Shown: piece after piece, positions 1 through 8,109 of the stretch
How positions within the stretch are numbered: position 1 is the stretch's first letter
How the letters are laid out: every line of letters starts with the position of its first letter
Assembly: GCF_025384765.1 (NCBI RefSeq)
Contig: NZ_VHLL01000004.1
Span: 124,001 to 188,000 of the forward strand
Source of the DNA: Methanoculleus formosensis
GTDB taxonomy: Archaea; Halobacteriota; Methanomicrobia; Methanomicrobiales; Methanoculleaceae
DNA length: 64,000 nt
Direction of reading: 5' to 3'
Position numbers and translations under genes: made by a program
The notes under the pieces: generated by a model
Database searches by the model: none
Seen by the model: only the letters and a program-made list of their open reading frames with translations
What the model was told of the DNA's origin: nothing

Positions 1-899
1 GGACGGTCCCGATCGTCGTCGCCGGGGTGCTGATCGCCGAGATCCTGATCGCCCTCAAGATCACCGACAGGATAGCGAGCGTCGCCTACCCGGTCACGAC
101 CTTCTCCCACCTCCCCCACGAGTGCGGGGCGAGTTTCCTCCTGGCGTTCATATCGCCGCAGGCGGCGGACGCGATGCTCGTCGACTACTACCACAAGGGG
201 ACGATAGGGAGGAGCGAACTCATTATCGCGGCGCTCATCAACTCCTTCCCGTCCGTCGTGATGCACTGGCGCTACCTCGTCCCGGTCTATCTGCCGCTGC
301 TCGGGGTCTTTGGCCTGATCTACTTCGCCGTCCTGATGGGGATCGGGTTCCTCAAGACCGGGATCGTCATGGTGGCCGGGAGGGTGCTCCTCCATCCGCC
401 GCCCGCGTCAGGGCCGCCGGAGAAGTCTTCCGGGCCGACCCTCTCCCTGAGAGAGGCCCTGCGGGCCTCGCTCGGACCGACCGCGAGAACCCTCCGCCGT
501 ATCCTCGGGATCATGGTCCCGACGCTCGTCATCGTGGCGTTCCTGGTCGAGGCGGGCGTCTTCGACGCCGTCGCGGCGTACCTGGAGGGGGCGAGCCGGC
601 TCTTCCCCATCCCGCCCGAGGGGCTCGCGATCATCGCCGCGAAGTTCGGGTCATACATCGCCGCGGCAAGCGTCGCATCCGCACTCCTCGCCGCGGGGGA
701 TATGACCGGGAAGGATATCGTCATCACGCTCCTTGTGGCGAACCTGCTCACCAGCGTCGTCACCTACCTGCGGTGGCTCGGGTCGTTCTACATCGCGATC
801 TTCGGGCCGAGGCGGGGCACCGAGATCATGCTCCTCTCGGTCACGCTCCAGGACGGCCTCCTCCTGGTGGCGATCTTCCTGCTGGCCTGGTTCTGGTAA
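1..899 (+). CDS. nucleoside-recognition (GATE) domain membrane protein, 5' truncated
   Basis: The reading frame is open from base 3, so the gene begins outside the window; the GTG at 27 is only an internal valine codon. At least 298 residues are visible. Several hydrophobic segments lie on both sides of a charged loop near residues 125-145. The pattern of long membrane helices with small-residue-rich turns, including the PVTTF and KFGSYIAAASVASALL stretches, resembles the GATE/nucleoside-recognition family (Pfam Gate). Members occur in FeoB, nucleoside transporters and SpmA/B-like proteins; the substrate of this subfamily is not known to me. Family assignment is fairly firm, function is not. 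Confidence 0.7.
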   Translation, partial: TVPIVVAGVLIAEILIALKITDRIASVAYPVTTFSHLPHECGASFLLAFISPQAADAMLVDYYHKGTIGRSELIIAALINSFPSVVMHWRYLVPVYLPLLGVFGLIYFAVLMGIGFLKTGIVMVAGRVLLHPPPASGPPEKSSGPTLSLREALRASLGPTARTLRRILGIMVPTLVIVAFLVEAGVFDAVAAYLEGASRLFPIPPEGLAIIAAKFGSYIAAASVASALLAAGDMTGKDIVITLLVANLLTSVVTYLRWLGSFYIAIFGPRRGTEIMLLSVTLQDGLLLVAIFLLAWFW

Positions 900-1054
900 G
901 AGAGAGAGCACGGCCCCGGATGGGAGCCTCCGCCCGCACCCGGAGAGTATTCCGATTTTGCCGTCTTCGTGACTATTCTCACCGGTGTACCCGCGATGGG
1001 AAAATTATTTCATGGAGAAGGGATGAAGCCCGGAAAAAATCGGAGGGAGATATA

Positions 1055-1546
1055 ATGGCAGAAACACGTATCGTCGCTGAGTCGGGAAAGCAGGAGATCG
1101 TCATCTCACGGGAGTTCGACGCGCCGCCCGACCTCGTGTTCAGGGCATGCACGGATCCGGGGCTGGTATCGCAGTGGTGGGCGCCGGAGGGCATCACGAC
1201 CACGGTCGAGGAGATGGACGCGAAGCCCGGCGGCACGTGGCGCGTCACCCAGCGCGATGCCGAAGGCAACAAGTACGCGTTCCACGGCGTCTACCACGAG
1301 GTTACGCCGGAGCGGATCGTCGATACCATCGAGTACGAGACCATGCCGGGCCACGTCCTGCTCGAGACGGAGACGATCGAAGACCTCGGCGGCGGCAGGA
1401 CAAAGGTGACGGACCATCTGGTCTTCCAGTCGGTCGATGACCGCGACGGGATGCTCCAGTCGGGGATGGAGGAAGAGATGACCGGCCCCATGGAGCGCCT
1501 CGCCGGACTCCTGCAGTCGCTGAAACAGAAGGCGCCGGCGCGATAA
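1055..1546 (+). CDS. SRPBCC (AHSA1-like) domain protein
   Basis: 163 residues. The ATG at 1055 is chosen over much earlier in-frame codons because GGAGG (1041-1045) sits just upstream. The START/AHSA1 signature is clear: an early REFDAPPDLVF strand-helix, then QWWAPEG, a strand with GGTWR near residue 60, and a C-terminal helix. This fold forms a hydrophobic pocket for small ligands or binds Hsp90-type partners in eukaryotic Aha1. No ligand can be inferred. A second family member follows at 1712, probably a duplicate, but about 165 bases separate them, so they need not be one operon. Confidence 0.85.
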   Translation: MAETRIVAESGKQEIVISREFDAPPDLVFRACTDPGLVSQWWAPEGITTTVEEMDAKPGGTWRVTQRDAEGNKYAFHGVYHEVTPERIVDTIEYETMPGHVLLETETIEDLGGGRTKVTDHLVFQSVDDRDGMLQSGMEEEMTGPMERLAGLLQSLKQKAPAR

Positions 1547-1711
1547 GTGCGGAGCAGCCGGCCTCAACCAGACGGATTTCCAGTCCTACCGCAGGACTCC
1601 AATTCCGGGCGGCCGCCCGGGGAGGATACCCACGGCCACCTCATCCCGGGCATCACCGATGGGTTAATAACCCCCCGACCGTCATAGGGGCATTCCTGAG
1701 GTGAATACGCC

Positions 1712-2212
1712 ATGGAAGAGGCACAGCAGATCAGGTCGGAGATCCTCGTCGAACGCGTCTTTGACGCACCGCGCGAACTCGTCTGGAAGGCGTGGACAGA
1801 GCCCGGGTATGTCAAACGCTGGTGGGGGGCGAAGGGCTTCACTGAGCCGGTCGTCAGGATCGACCTCCGCGAGGGGGGCAGGTACCTGTTTGGCATGCGA
1901 TCGCCCGAAGGCCAGGATTTCTGGAGCACGGGCGAGTACCGCGAGATCGCCCCCGCGGAACGGCTCGTCTTCACCGACTCGTTCTCGGACGCGGAAGGCA
2001 ACGTCGTCCCGGCCTCGTACTACGGGATGACCGGGGACTGGCCGCTGGAACTCCTGGTGACGGTGACATTCGAGGAGCACGACGGCGGGACGAAGATGAC
2101 CCTGCGGCATGAAGGCGTCCCGGTGGACGAGGACCGCGATATGGCCGTAATGGGTTGGAACGACTCCCTCGACAAACTCGCAGAAGTATTGAAGGAACTC
2201 TCGCGGGGATAA
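1712..2212 (+). CDS. SRPBCC (AHSA1-like) domain protein
   Basis: 166 residues starting at an ATG preceded by CTGAGGTG near 1696-1703. It has the same architecture as the upstream gene: [14 protein letters not shown], then KRWWGAKGF, a GGRYLFGMR strand and the closing helix. The WW pair and the aspartate-rich loop are typical of AHSA1-type SRPBCC proteins, a ligand-pocket fold with no fixed activity. It is divergent enough from its neighbour to be an old duplicate. It may be co-transcribed with the hydrolase that follows. Confidence 0.85.
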   Translation: MEEAQQIRSEILVERVFDAPRELVWKAWTEPGYVKRWWGAKGFTEPVVRIDLREGGRYLFGMRSPEGQDFWSTGEYREIAPAERLVFTDSFSDAEGNVVPASYYGMTGDWPLELLVTVTFEEHDGGTKMTLRHEGVPVDEDRDMAVMGWNDSLDKLAEVLKELSRG

Positions 2213-2233
2213 CCGGGAGCCTGAAGACCCGGC

Positions 2234-2358
2234 ATGGCTGACCTCCCGATCGTTCTCGTCCTCTCTGGTATCACCGTGGCGGGGGCGGCGGTCGCGGTGC
2301 GCTACCGGCGTGATATGCGCGTGCCGCCCGGGCGCGTATCGAGAGGGCAGGGAGCCGG
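2234..2358 (+). other. frameshifted N-terminal membrane anchor of the following hydrolase
   Basis: An ATG at 2234 opens a frame encoding about 25 hydrophobic residues followed by RYRRDM. The frame then stops at TGA 2366-2368. In the hydrolase frame the codons from 2314 read ARAARARIERAGSRV and join smoothly to the hydrolase start. Membrane helix plus basic linker plus hydrolase is a sensible single protein, so one base appears lost or gained near 2312-2322. It could be a real mutation or a sequence error. Confidence 0.55.
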
Positions 2359-3204
2359 GTGGCCCTGACGGACTACGGGAGGATCGCATACGCCCGGGTG
2401 GGGGACGGCTACCCGATGCTGGCCATCCACGGCAACGCGGGCGGGTTCGATCAGGGCTTGCTGCTCGCCGGGTGGACCATCGGCCCGGGGTTCCAGGTCA
2501 TCGCGCCCTCGAGGTTCGGCTACCCCGGCTCGCCGATGCCGCCTGAGGCGAGCGTTGCCATGCAGGCGGATGCCTACGCCTCCCTGCTGGACGCCCTCTC
2601 GATCGAGCAGGCGGTCGTCGTCGGCTACTCGGCGGGATCGGCATCGGCGCTCCAGTTCGCCGTTCGCCACCCGGACCGCGTCTCGGCGCTCGTCCTCGTC
2701 GAGCCCGTCGCACCGGGGAAGGGGCCGGTCATGCCGAAACCCATATTCACCGTCTTCTTCAAGAGCGACTTCATCTACTGGGCGACGGTCACCGGCTTCT
2801 GGCCGATCATCGGAGGACCATGGGCCGGTGTGCCCCCGGGAAAGCGGCTTAGCCCGAAAGAGAAGGCCGAAGTCAGGACGCTGCTCTCAAGCCTCCTTCC
2901 CGTCAGCGCCCGGGTCGACGGGAGTTCTTTTGACATCTACGTCTCAACCCCCGGACTGCTCAACGCCCCGGAGAGCGATTATCCGTTCGGCAGCATCAGG
3001 ACGCCGGCGCTGGTGGTCAGCGCCGTGGACGATCCGCTGGCTCTCCACGAGAACGCCCGCGCCCTTGCGGAGAAGATCCCGAACGCCCGCCTCCAGGCCG
3101 TATCCGGCGGCGGCCATATGCTTCTCGGGCACCATGAAGAGGTCCGGCGGGGGATCGCGGAGTTCCTGCGGAGGACCGTGGCCTCGCCGCCGCAGCCCCG
3201 CTAA
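2359..3204 (+). CDS. alpha/beta-fold hydrolase
   Basis: 281 residues from the GTG at 2359. An oxyanion-hole HG (AIHGNAGG, residues 21-28) and the nucleophile elbow GYSAG near residue 95 (Ser catalytic) are visible. Near the C-terminus an aspartate in DDPL and a histidine in GGGHML would complete the triad. This is a standard serine hydrolase of the alpha/beta family with unknown substrate. An in-frame open stretch upstream and a membrane-anchor sequence in another frame at 2234 suggest the natural protein began there and was membrane-tethered. Whether the present GTG is really used is doubtful, because no good ribosome site precedes it. Confidence 0.8.
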   Translation: MALTDYGRIAYARVGDGYPMLAIHGNAGGFDQGLLLAGWTIGPGFQVIAPSRFGYPGSPMPPEASVAMQADAYASLLDALSIEQAVVVGYSAGSASALQFAVRHPDRVSALVLVEPVAPGKGPVMPKPIFTVFFKSDFIYWATVTGFWPIIGGPWAGVPPGKRLSPKEKAEVRTLLSSLLPVSARVDGSSFDIYVSTPGLLNAPESDYPFGSIRTPALVVSAVDDPLALHENARALAEKIPNARLQAVSGGGHMLLGHHEEVRRGIAEFLRRTVASPPQPR

Positions 3205-3223
3205 AACAAAAGGAAAATTGGAC

Positions 3224-4066
3224 ATGGCAGAGAACGTGCTGGAAACCGGAGAATGCGTGAGCAACCGGCGGTCGCCCCCGGCGTTCTTCCTCCTCACCGT
3301 TCTCCTCTCCGTCCCGTTCCTCCTCTTCGCCGGAACACCGCTCCCGGGGCCGGCAAACCTCCCCGTGAGCGCGCTCATGCTCGTCTGCCCGGGTCTCGCG
3401 GGCGCCATCCTTGTCTTTCGGGAGGAAGGGGGCGGCGGTGTCAGGAGGCTGGTCGGACGGGTCGCCGACTTTCGGAAGATCGGAGCCGCCTGGTACCTTC
3501 CGATCCTCTTCCTGATGCCCGCGATCATGCTCATCTCCTACGGTGCCGCGCTCTTTTCCGGCCGGCCGCTCCCCGCCGACCCTTTCGTCCCGTATCTCAC
3601 GATCCCGGTCTTCGTCCTCCTCTTCTTCGTCGCCGGCGCATTCGAGGAGGTTGGCTGGACAGGATACGCCACCGACCCCCTGCAAGAGCGGTGGAGCGCT
3701 CTTCTAACCGCACTCATCATCGGGGCAGTCTGGGCGGCCTGGCACTCCATCCCCTGGATCCAGCAGAACAGCCCGGTCTGGGCGGCGGGGCAGGCCCTCT
3801 CGACGGTCGCGCTCCGGGTCCTGATCGTCTGGCTCTACAACAACACCAGGGGAAGCGTCTTTGCGGCAAGCCTCTTCCACGGCATGGTGAACGTTAGTGA
3901 GTTCTCGTTCCCGAACTACGGTTCCCACTACGACCCGGTCGTAACCGGGGTGATCACGCTGGCGGTCGCGGTCGTCGTGACGTATCTCTGGGGAGCGGAG
4001 ACGCTTGCCCGGTGGAGGCATGGCCGCCGGAGGATAGGCGAAACGAGGCGCAGGCTCCGGGGGTGA
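3224..4066 (+). CDS. CPBP family intramembrane glutamic protease
   Basis: 280 residues with about seven or eight membrane helices, starting at the ATG 3224 twenty bases after the hydrolase stop. The conserved CPBP motifs are present: EEVGWTGY (EExxxW-type motif, about residue 141), then HSIPW in a later helix, and FHGMVN near the C-terminus. Members (Rce1, PrsW-like, bacterial CPBP) cleave membrane substrates or prenylated CaaX-like tails using the Glu and His residues. The natural substrate here is unknown. It is probably co-transcribed with the hydrolase. Confidence 0.85.
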   Translation: MAENVLETGECVSNRRSPPAFFLLTVLLSVPFLLFAGTPLPGPANLPVSALMLVCPGLAGAILVFREEGGGGVRRLVGRVADFRKIGAAWYLPILFLMPAIMLISYGAALFSGRPLPADPFVPYLTIPVFVLLFFVAGAFEEVGWTGYATDPLQERWSALLTALIIGAVWAAWHSIPWIQQNSPVWAAGQALSTVALRVLIVWLYNNTRGSVFAASLFHGMVNVSEFSFPNYGSHYDPVVTGVITLAVAVVVTYLWGAETLARWRHGRRRIGETRRRLRG

Positions 4067-4120
4067 GGGATCGAGCGCCAGCACTCAAAGGTACCCGGAT
4101 CCCGGACTAAAAAAGAGAGT

Positions 4121-4954
4121 TCAGAAGTATGAACCGCCCTTCTCGAACGCTTCCCGTCGATCGCGTGCCATCTGCGCCAGCCGCTCCTCCACCTCCGGGA
4201 CGCCGAGGATGTAGCCCTTCCAGAGGTCGGTGTAGGGCTCCTCGGGCACGACGATGATCCCCTTATGCTCCGCGACCCGGTCGAGGATGAGCGCCGCCGC
4301 TTTATCGGCGGGATACGCGTCGTCGGGGATCCGCAGTTCGCCCCGGGCCTGTCCGTCGATGCCCTTGTTGAAGATCGGGGTGGCGATGTTCGCCGGGCAG
4401 ATCGTCGAGAAGTAGAGCCCTTTATCCGCATACTCGTACTTCAGGCACTCGGTGAGGCCGGTGACGCCGTACTTCGTCAGGGAGTAGAGAGCCTGGAACG
4501 GGGGCGGAACGATGCCCGCTATCGAGCTGGTGTTCACGACGTGCCCGAATCCCTGTTTGAGCATGATCGGGACGGCGGCATGGACGCCGTAAACGACGCT
4601 CCAGATGTTGGTATCGATGATCGCCTTCCAGTCCTCGAGGGTGGCCATCTCGAACGGGATGGTTCCCCCGACGCCCGCGTTGTTGAAGAGGAGATCCAGC
4701 CTGCCCGCCTCTGCCGCCGTACCTTCGATGCCCTTCTGCACCTCTTCCTGCTTCGTCACGTCCATGACAAGCGGGCGTGCCCGGTCGCCGTAGGCGGAGA
4801 GCTGCCCCGCGGCCGCGGCAACCTTCTCCCGGCTCCGGCCGGCCATGTAGACGATTGCCCCCCGCTTCAGGAGTTCTTCGCTGATCGCGTACCCGATCCC
4901 GGAGTTCGCACCGGTGACGATGCAGACCTTGCCCGTATAATAATCAGAATCCAT
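4121..4954 (-). CDS. short-chain dehydrogenase/reductase (SDR)
   Basis: 277 residues. The Rossmann cofactor motif TGANSGIG is at residues 14-21, NNAG at 91-94, catalytic Ser in NTSS around 142-144 and the YSLTK catalytic pair Tyr157/Lys161. This is a classical SDR, so it should reduce or oxidise a carbonyl/hydroxyl substrate with NAD(P)H. It lies 14 bases downstream of the acetoacetate-decarboxylase-like gene, and the two form an operon, which suggests a shared keto-acid or hydroxy-acid pathway. The exact substrate cannot be told. Confidence 0.9.
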   Translation of the reverse strand: MDSDYYTGKVCIVTGANSGIGYAISEELLKRGAIVYMAGRSREKVAAAAGQLSAYGDRARPLVMDVTKQEEVQKGIEGTAAEAGRLDLLFNNAGVGGTIPFEMATLEDWKAIIDTNIWSVVYGVHAAVPIMLKQGFGHVVNTSSIAGIVPPPFQALYSLTKYGVTGLTECLKYEYADKGLYFSTICPANIATPIFNKGIDGQARGELRIPDDAYPADKAAALILDRVAEHKGIIVVPEEPYTDLWKGYILGVPEVEERLAQMARDRREAFEKGGSYF

Positions 4955-4968
4955 AATCCTCGCCTCGC

Positions 4969-5763
4969 TTACTCAATCACCCTTGCGCCCATCGCGCGGA
5001 GGATGGCTCTTCCCTCGACCATTACCGCCTGCGTCACCCGTTTTATGGGCAGGGCCGCGAGGCTGTTGACGATGTAGTACTGGGCCGGGTTCTGCATCGG
5101 AGTCATCTCGGTCCATTTCAGGCTGCCCTTTCCGAGCTCTGCCGTCTCCACCTCCATCCCCTGGGGATAGAGGACGAACTGGGAGAGGTCCGCTCCCGGA
5201 GCCCCGACCTTCGGGATGTACCGCCACCCAAGGGTGTTCATGGAGAGGAACTGCGACTTCAGGGCATCCAGGTCCCGCCCGGTCACCGGTCCTGCTGCCT
5301 CGAAGTTCATGTTGAGGAAGGTGTTCCCCTCGTAGCTGACGGTCGTGGCGAAGTTGGGCCGGACGATATGCAGGTCCTCGATATCCGCATATATCTTCGG
5401 GATGCCGGTCTGTTCCCGTCCCCCGAGGATGGGAGCGGTCTTGTTCTCCCAGACCACCAGCGTATAGGCGCCGTCGAGTTCGTCCTTCTTCCCGTGGAAC
5501 CGGACCGGCGCCGCCACGTTGATCAGGTTGTACTGGCCGCCGTGCATCCAGTTGATCTCGGTGAACTTGTTGAACGCGACCTGCACCTCGGGGGCCAGGA
5601 GCTCAAACCCTTCCGGGATGTAATTCTCAAGAAGGTCTCTCTCGGTCTCGTACGTGATAGAGAGTCCGGTCGCCCTCTGCGTGACCAGTGTCTCCGGGTC
5701 GAACTTTCCCCCTCCAAAGTGAACCGGCATCAAGTAGGTAAAATCGTCCTGTGGTCGGAACAT
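4969..5763 (-). CDS. acetoacetate decarboxylase (ADC) family protein
   Basis: 264 residues. The ATG at 5763 is preferred to a TTG at 5775, because GGAG lies six bases before it. The ADC fold is recognisable: an N-terminal strand-rich half, then [13 protein letters not shown], which contains the lysine (about Lys123) of the family's Schiff-base region. The C-terminal half carries a long beta region. True ADC converts acetoacetate to acetone; many archaeal relatives act on other beta-keto or unsaturated acids. The neighbouring SDR supports a keto-acid role. Substrate uncertain. Confidence 0.8.
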   Translation of the reverse strand: MFRPQDDFTYLMPVHFGGGKFDPETLVTQRATGLSITYETERDLLENYIPEGFELLAPEVQVAFNKFTEINWMHGGQYNLINVAAPVRFHGKKDELDGAYTLVVWENKTAPILGGREQTGIPKIYADIEDLHIVRPNFATTVSYEGNTFLNMNFEAAGPVTGRDLDALKSQFLSMNTLGWRYIPKVGAPGADLSQFVLYPQGMEVETAELGKGSLKWTEMTPMQNPAQYYIVNSLAALPIKRVTQAVMVEGRAILRAMGARVIE

Positions 5764-5991
5764 ACTGTTCTCCAATCTGCTTCATATCATCCCATAAGGC
5801 ATATACCTTTTGAATATCATCTCTCCTGCACCGTATTTCAAAAATCCTCATTTTAAACCCCTTTTTTCCAACCAGAGGCAATTTCCGCGATCCGCGACAA
5901 CGTCGTCAGATCAGCGCCGTAATCCGGCAACGATATCAAGAACGGGCTCCGATCATGGTGCGACAGAGCCAGCCGGCGTCGGAATACAAAC

Positions 5992-6031
5992 GTATAAATA
6001 AATCGATAATTCAGATCAGAGTATTTACTCT
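5992..6031 (+). promoter_or_regulatory. TATA box and dyad operator before the paired membrane proteins
   Basis: GTATAAATAAAT at 5992-6003 is a good archaeal TATA box about 80 bases before the ATG at 6083. Around the expected transcription start lies a perfect inverted repeat, AGAGTA-TT-TACTCT, at 6018-6031. A dyad in that position is a likely repressor site; the regulator is unknown. Confidence 0.5.
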
Positions 6032-6082
6032 ATCGACGGTAATTATCCATCGGTCTCTGGATAGAACCGGGGAGATGCCATT

Positions 6083-6715
6083 ATGGGATATGCCAGCCAT
6101 CCGGGAGAGAAGAGCGATCCGGTCGCGAGAACGGAGTCCGATCTCTCCCTCGAGGTCGCCATCCTGCTCGTCTTCGGGATCTTCATGCTCCTCTTCGGCC
6201 TGCTCCTCTTCAGGATCCATACGGGCGAACTCCCCTATGCCCCTGACAGCACCTACGGGCTCTTTCTCGTGATTGTATCGTTCCAGATCATCACGATGGG
6301 GAAGACCCCGTTCGGCGATCTCCGGCGTTCGTGGGCGGTCGTAGCGCTCGGGGTATGCACGGCGGCCGTCGGGATGACCGCCTGCTTCATCCCCGGGCTG
6401 CTCGCTGACCAGGTCCGCATCCTTGTCGGATTGCTCCTCTCTCTCGGAGGGGCCGCTCTTCTCGCGCAGTTGTTCATCTCCGAAGATAAGGCCCGGCTGT
6501 GGCTGAAGATCCCCGGGATCCTCCGGCACCTGACGATCGCCTGCATCATCGTGTACGTGCTCTCGATCGTTCTCGGCCTCGTCACGCTCCTTCCCGGCAT
6601 CACGACCGACTCCGTGACCGCGGTCATCCTCATCATCTACGGCATCGGCTTCTTCTACCTCGCCTGGTGCATCCAGAAGGTCGGCCGGCTCTACCCCCCG
6701 GAGGGATCGGCGTGA
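6083..6715 (+). CDS. integral membrane protein, paralogue of the next gene
   Basis: 210 residues with about six hydrophobic helices and a polar N-terminus. I recognise no catalytic motif. A conserved block, MGKTPFGDLRRSW followed by a glycine-rich helix ending CFIPGLL, recurs in the next gene as LGETPMGQYRRSW and CIVPGIL, so the two are tandem duplicates. The stop overlaps the next start (GTGA), so they are translated together and may form a heteromer. There is some general resemblance to HdeD/DUF308-like proteins, but the helix count and motifs are not decisive. The upstream dyad suggests regulated expression. Confidence 0.75.
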   Translation: MGYASHPGEKSDPVARTESDLSLEVAILLVFGIFMLLFGLLLFRIHTGELPYAPDSTYGLFLVIVSFQIITMGKTPFGDLRRSWAVVALGVCTAAVGMTACFIPGLLADQVRILVGLLLSLGGAALLAQLFISEDKARLWLKIPGILRHLTIACIIVYVLSIVLGLVTLLPGITTDSVTAVILIIYGIGFFYLAWCIQKVGRLYPPEGSA

Positions 6716-7317
6716 TCTCGCACGATCCCCGGACAACCGCCGGCACCGGCCTATCGGGGGAGGCATCCCTCCCCCTCTCGATCGCCCTGGTCATCCCGGT
6801 CGGCGCCCTCCTGGTCCTCCTCGGGCTGCTGCTCTTCCCGGTGAACCTCGGATTGATCCCGTTCTCCCCGGACGGCCAGCTCGGCCTGCTGCTCGTCATC
6901 ATGGCCATCCAGATGCTGGCCCTGGGCGAGACCCCGATGGGCCAGTACAGGCGCTCGTGGCTGCTGATCGTCATCGGGATCGCCTTCGCCGCGATGGGAG
7001 TCTTCTCCTGCATCGTTCCGGGCATCCTGACCGACGTGATCCGGCAGCTTCTTGCGGTCCTGAACATCGCCGGGGGCGCGATACTCCTTACGAAGCGGTT
7101 CCTCCCGATGCTGCAGGGTGCCGCCGAACCGGCTCCTCTCCCGCCCATCCTCAAACGGCTCCTCGGCACCCTGACGGTCTTGAACGTCGTGGCGATCGCG
7201 TTCGGTATCAGCATGCTGCTGCCGGGCCTCGTTCCGGGGATGGTCATCGCGGGGATCGTCGTGATCAACGGCCTGCTTCTCTTTGCCCTGGTATCGATCC
7301 TATTGAGGATCAACTAG
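6712..7317 (+). CDS. integral membrane protein, paralogue of the previous gene
   Basis: 201 residues from the GTG at 6712, which overlaps the previous gene's TGA by three bases; this coupling fixes the start against a far longer in-frame extension. About six hydrophobic helices. The shared block ETPMGQYRRSW and the following helix pair match the upstream gene. The middle loop near residue 137 is proline- and alanine-rich. Function unknown. Confidence 0.75.
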   Translation: MISHDPRTTAGTGLSGEASLPLSIALVIPVGALLVLLGLLLFPVNLGLIPFSPDGQLGLLLVIMAIQMLALGETPMGQYRRSWLLIVIGIAFAAMGVFSCIVPGILTDVIRQLLAVLNIAGGAILLTKRFLPMLQGAAEPAPLPPILKRLLGTLTVLNVVAIAFGISMLLPGLVPGMVIAGIVVINGLLLFALVSILLRIN

Positions 7318-7695
7318 TGCTCATTGTCATTTAATACTATGAATTCCCTGGCACGACCATTCTGTGTGGAACCATACTTCGCCCCGGGTTGCCTGACACG
7401 AAGATGCCAGATTTCGTTTTGCTGAATCGGATATGAATGTGGGGAGCAGGCTCGATGAAGAACAGATTCTGGATGAGGTTTCACCCCGGTCATGCCCCCT
7501 CCCCCCCACCCCACCCGCGCTTCGCGCTCCTCCCCCGCCCCGGGGGGGCGGGGGCAGTGCGTGGCGATAGCCGGGGAAAGCCGTGCCCCCGGAGTGCAAT
7601 CAATCGGAAGTGACTGATGCACTCCTGCGCATCAAAATTCATAAAATTAAGGGGCACGATGCACTAGCCGTCACGGCACTGCAGCGTTCCTTCGA
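7318..7695. repeat. intergenic region with GC-rich dispersed repeat
   Basis: No gene is seen in this stretch. At 7491-7571 lies a C/G-tract element that, read on the minus strand, matches the element at 61546-61618: GGCTATCGCCA, CTGCCCCCGCC, a G-tract and GGAGGAG follow in the same order. The core can fold as a GC-rich hairpin. Parts before and after show nothing recognisable. Confidence 0.6.
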
Positions 7696-8004
7696 TCAAC
7701 CAGGGGGTAGCTCCTCGTCCCCCATCCGCGCCCTCATCTCCTTCGCCCGGCCGATGAGGTACTCCAGTTCCACGAGTTCTCCGGCGCTCCCGCAGGCGCC
7801 TCTGCTGCATGCCTCGTCGTGCAGCCTCCAGCACTCCTGTTCGATACGGTTGAGGTCGGCCATGGTATGGAGGTGATACCGGGCGAGGATCTCGGCGTGC
7901 TCGCGGACGAACGCGGCGATCTCCGCGAGGAGGGCCATCCTGTCCCCCTTCGGCGCCGGTGACCCCGTGCTGCACCGGTCCGCCCTGGTAGTTGTGCGGT
8001 CCAT
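7696..8004 (-). CDS. small hypothetical helical protein
   Basis: 102 residues, or about 81 if translation begins at the second methionine (MALLAEI). The C-terminal 80 residues are amphipathic helix with regular heptads and conserved-looking charged surface. Codon use has the GC-rich third positions of real genes here, and no competing frame is better. There is one CSRGAC cysteine pair. I do not recognise a family. It lies upstream of nothing obvious and follows the sensor-like gene in the same orientation. Confidence 0.45.
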   Translation of the reverse strand: MDRTTTRADRCSTGSPAPKGDRMALLAEIAAFVREHAEILARYHLHTMADLNRIEQECWRLHDEACSRGACGSAGELVELEYLIGRAKEMRARMGDEELPPG

Positions 8005-8109
8005 GATACGTCCTTGCCGCCGGAAGAGTTATCCTTTCCGGAACGGGCGGGCAAAAAAAGGTTGTGCGACCGGGACGGGGAGTGCGCTCATCCCGGCAGT
8101 TCGCGTCTT

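Noticed and set aside
122-1054. Long plus-strand frame upstream of the first SRPBCC gene
   Set aside because: It is the +2 shadow of the GATE-domain gene, arginine/proline-rich, and the true start at 1055 has GGAGG.
2555-3223. Plus-strand extension of the CPBP protease gene
   Set aside because: Arginine/serine-rich shadow of the hydrolase gene; the ATG at 3224 gives the normal CPBP length.
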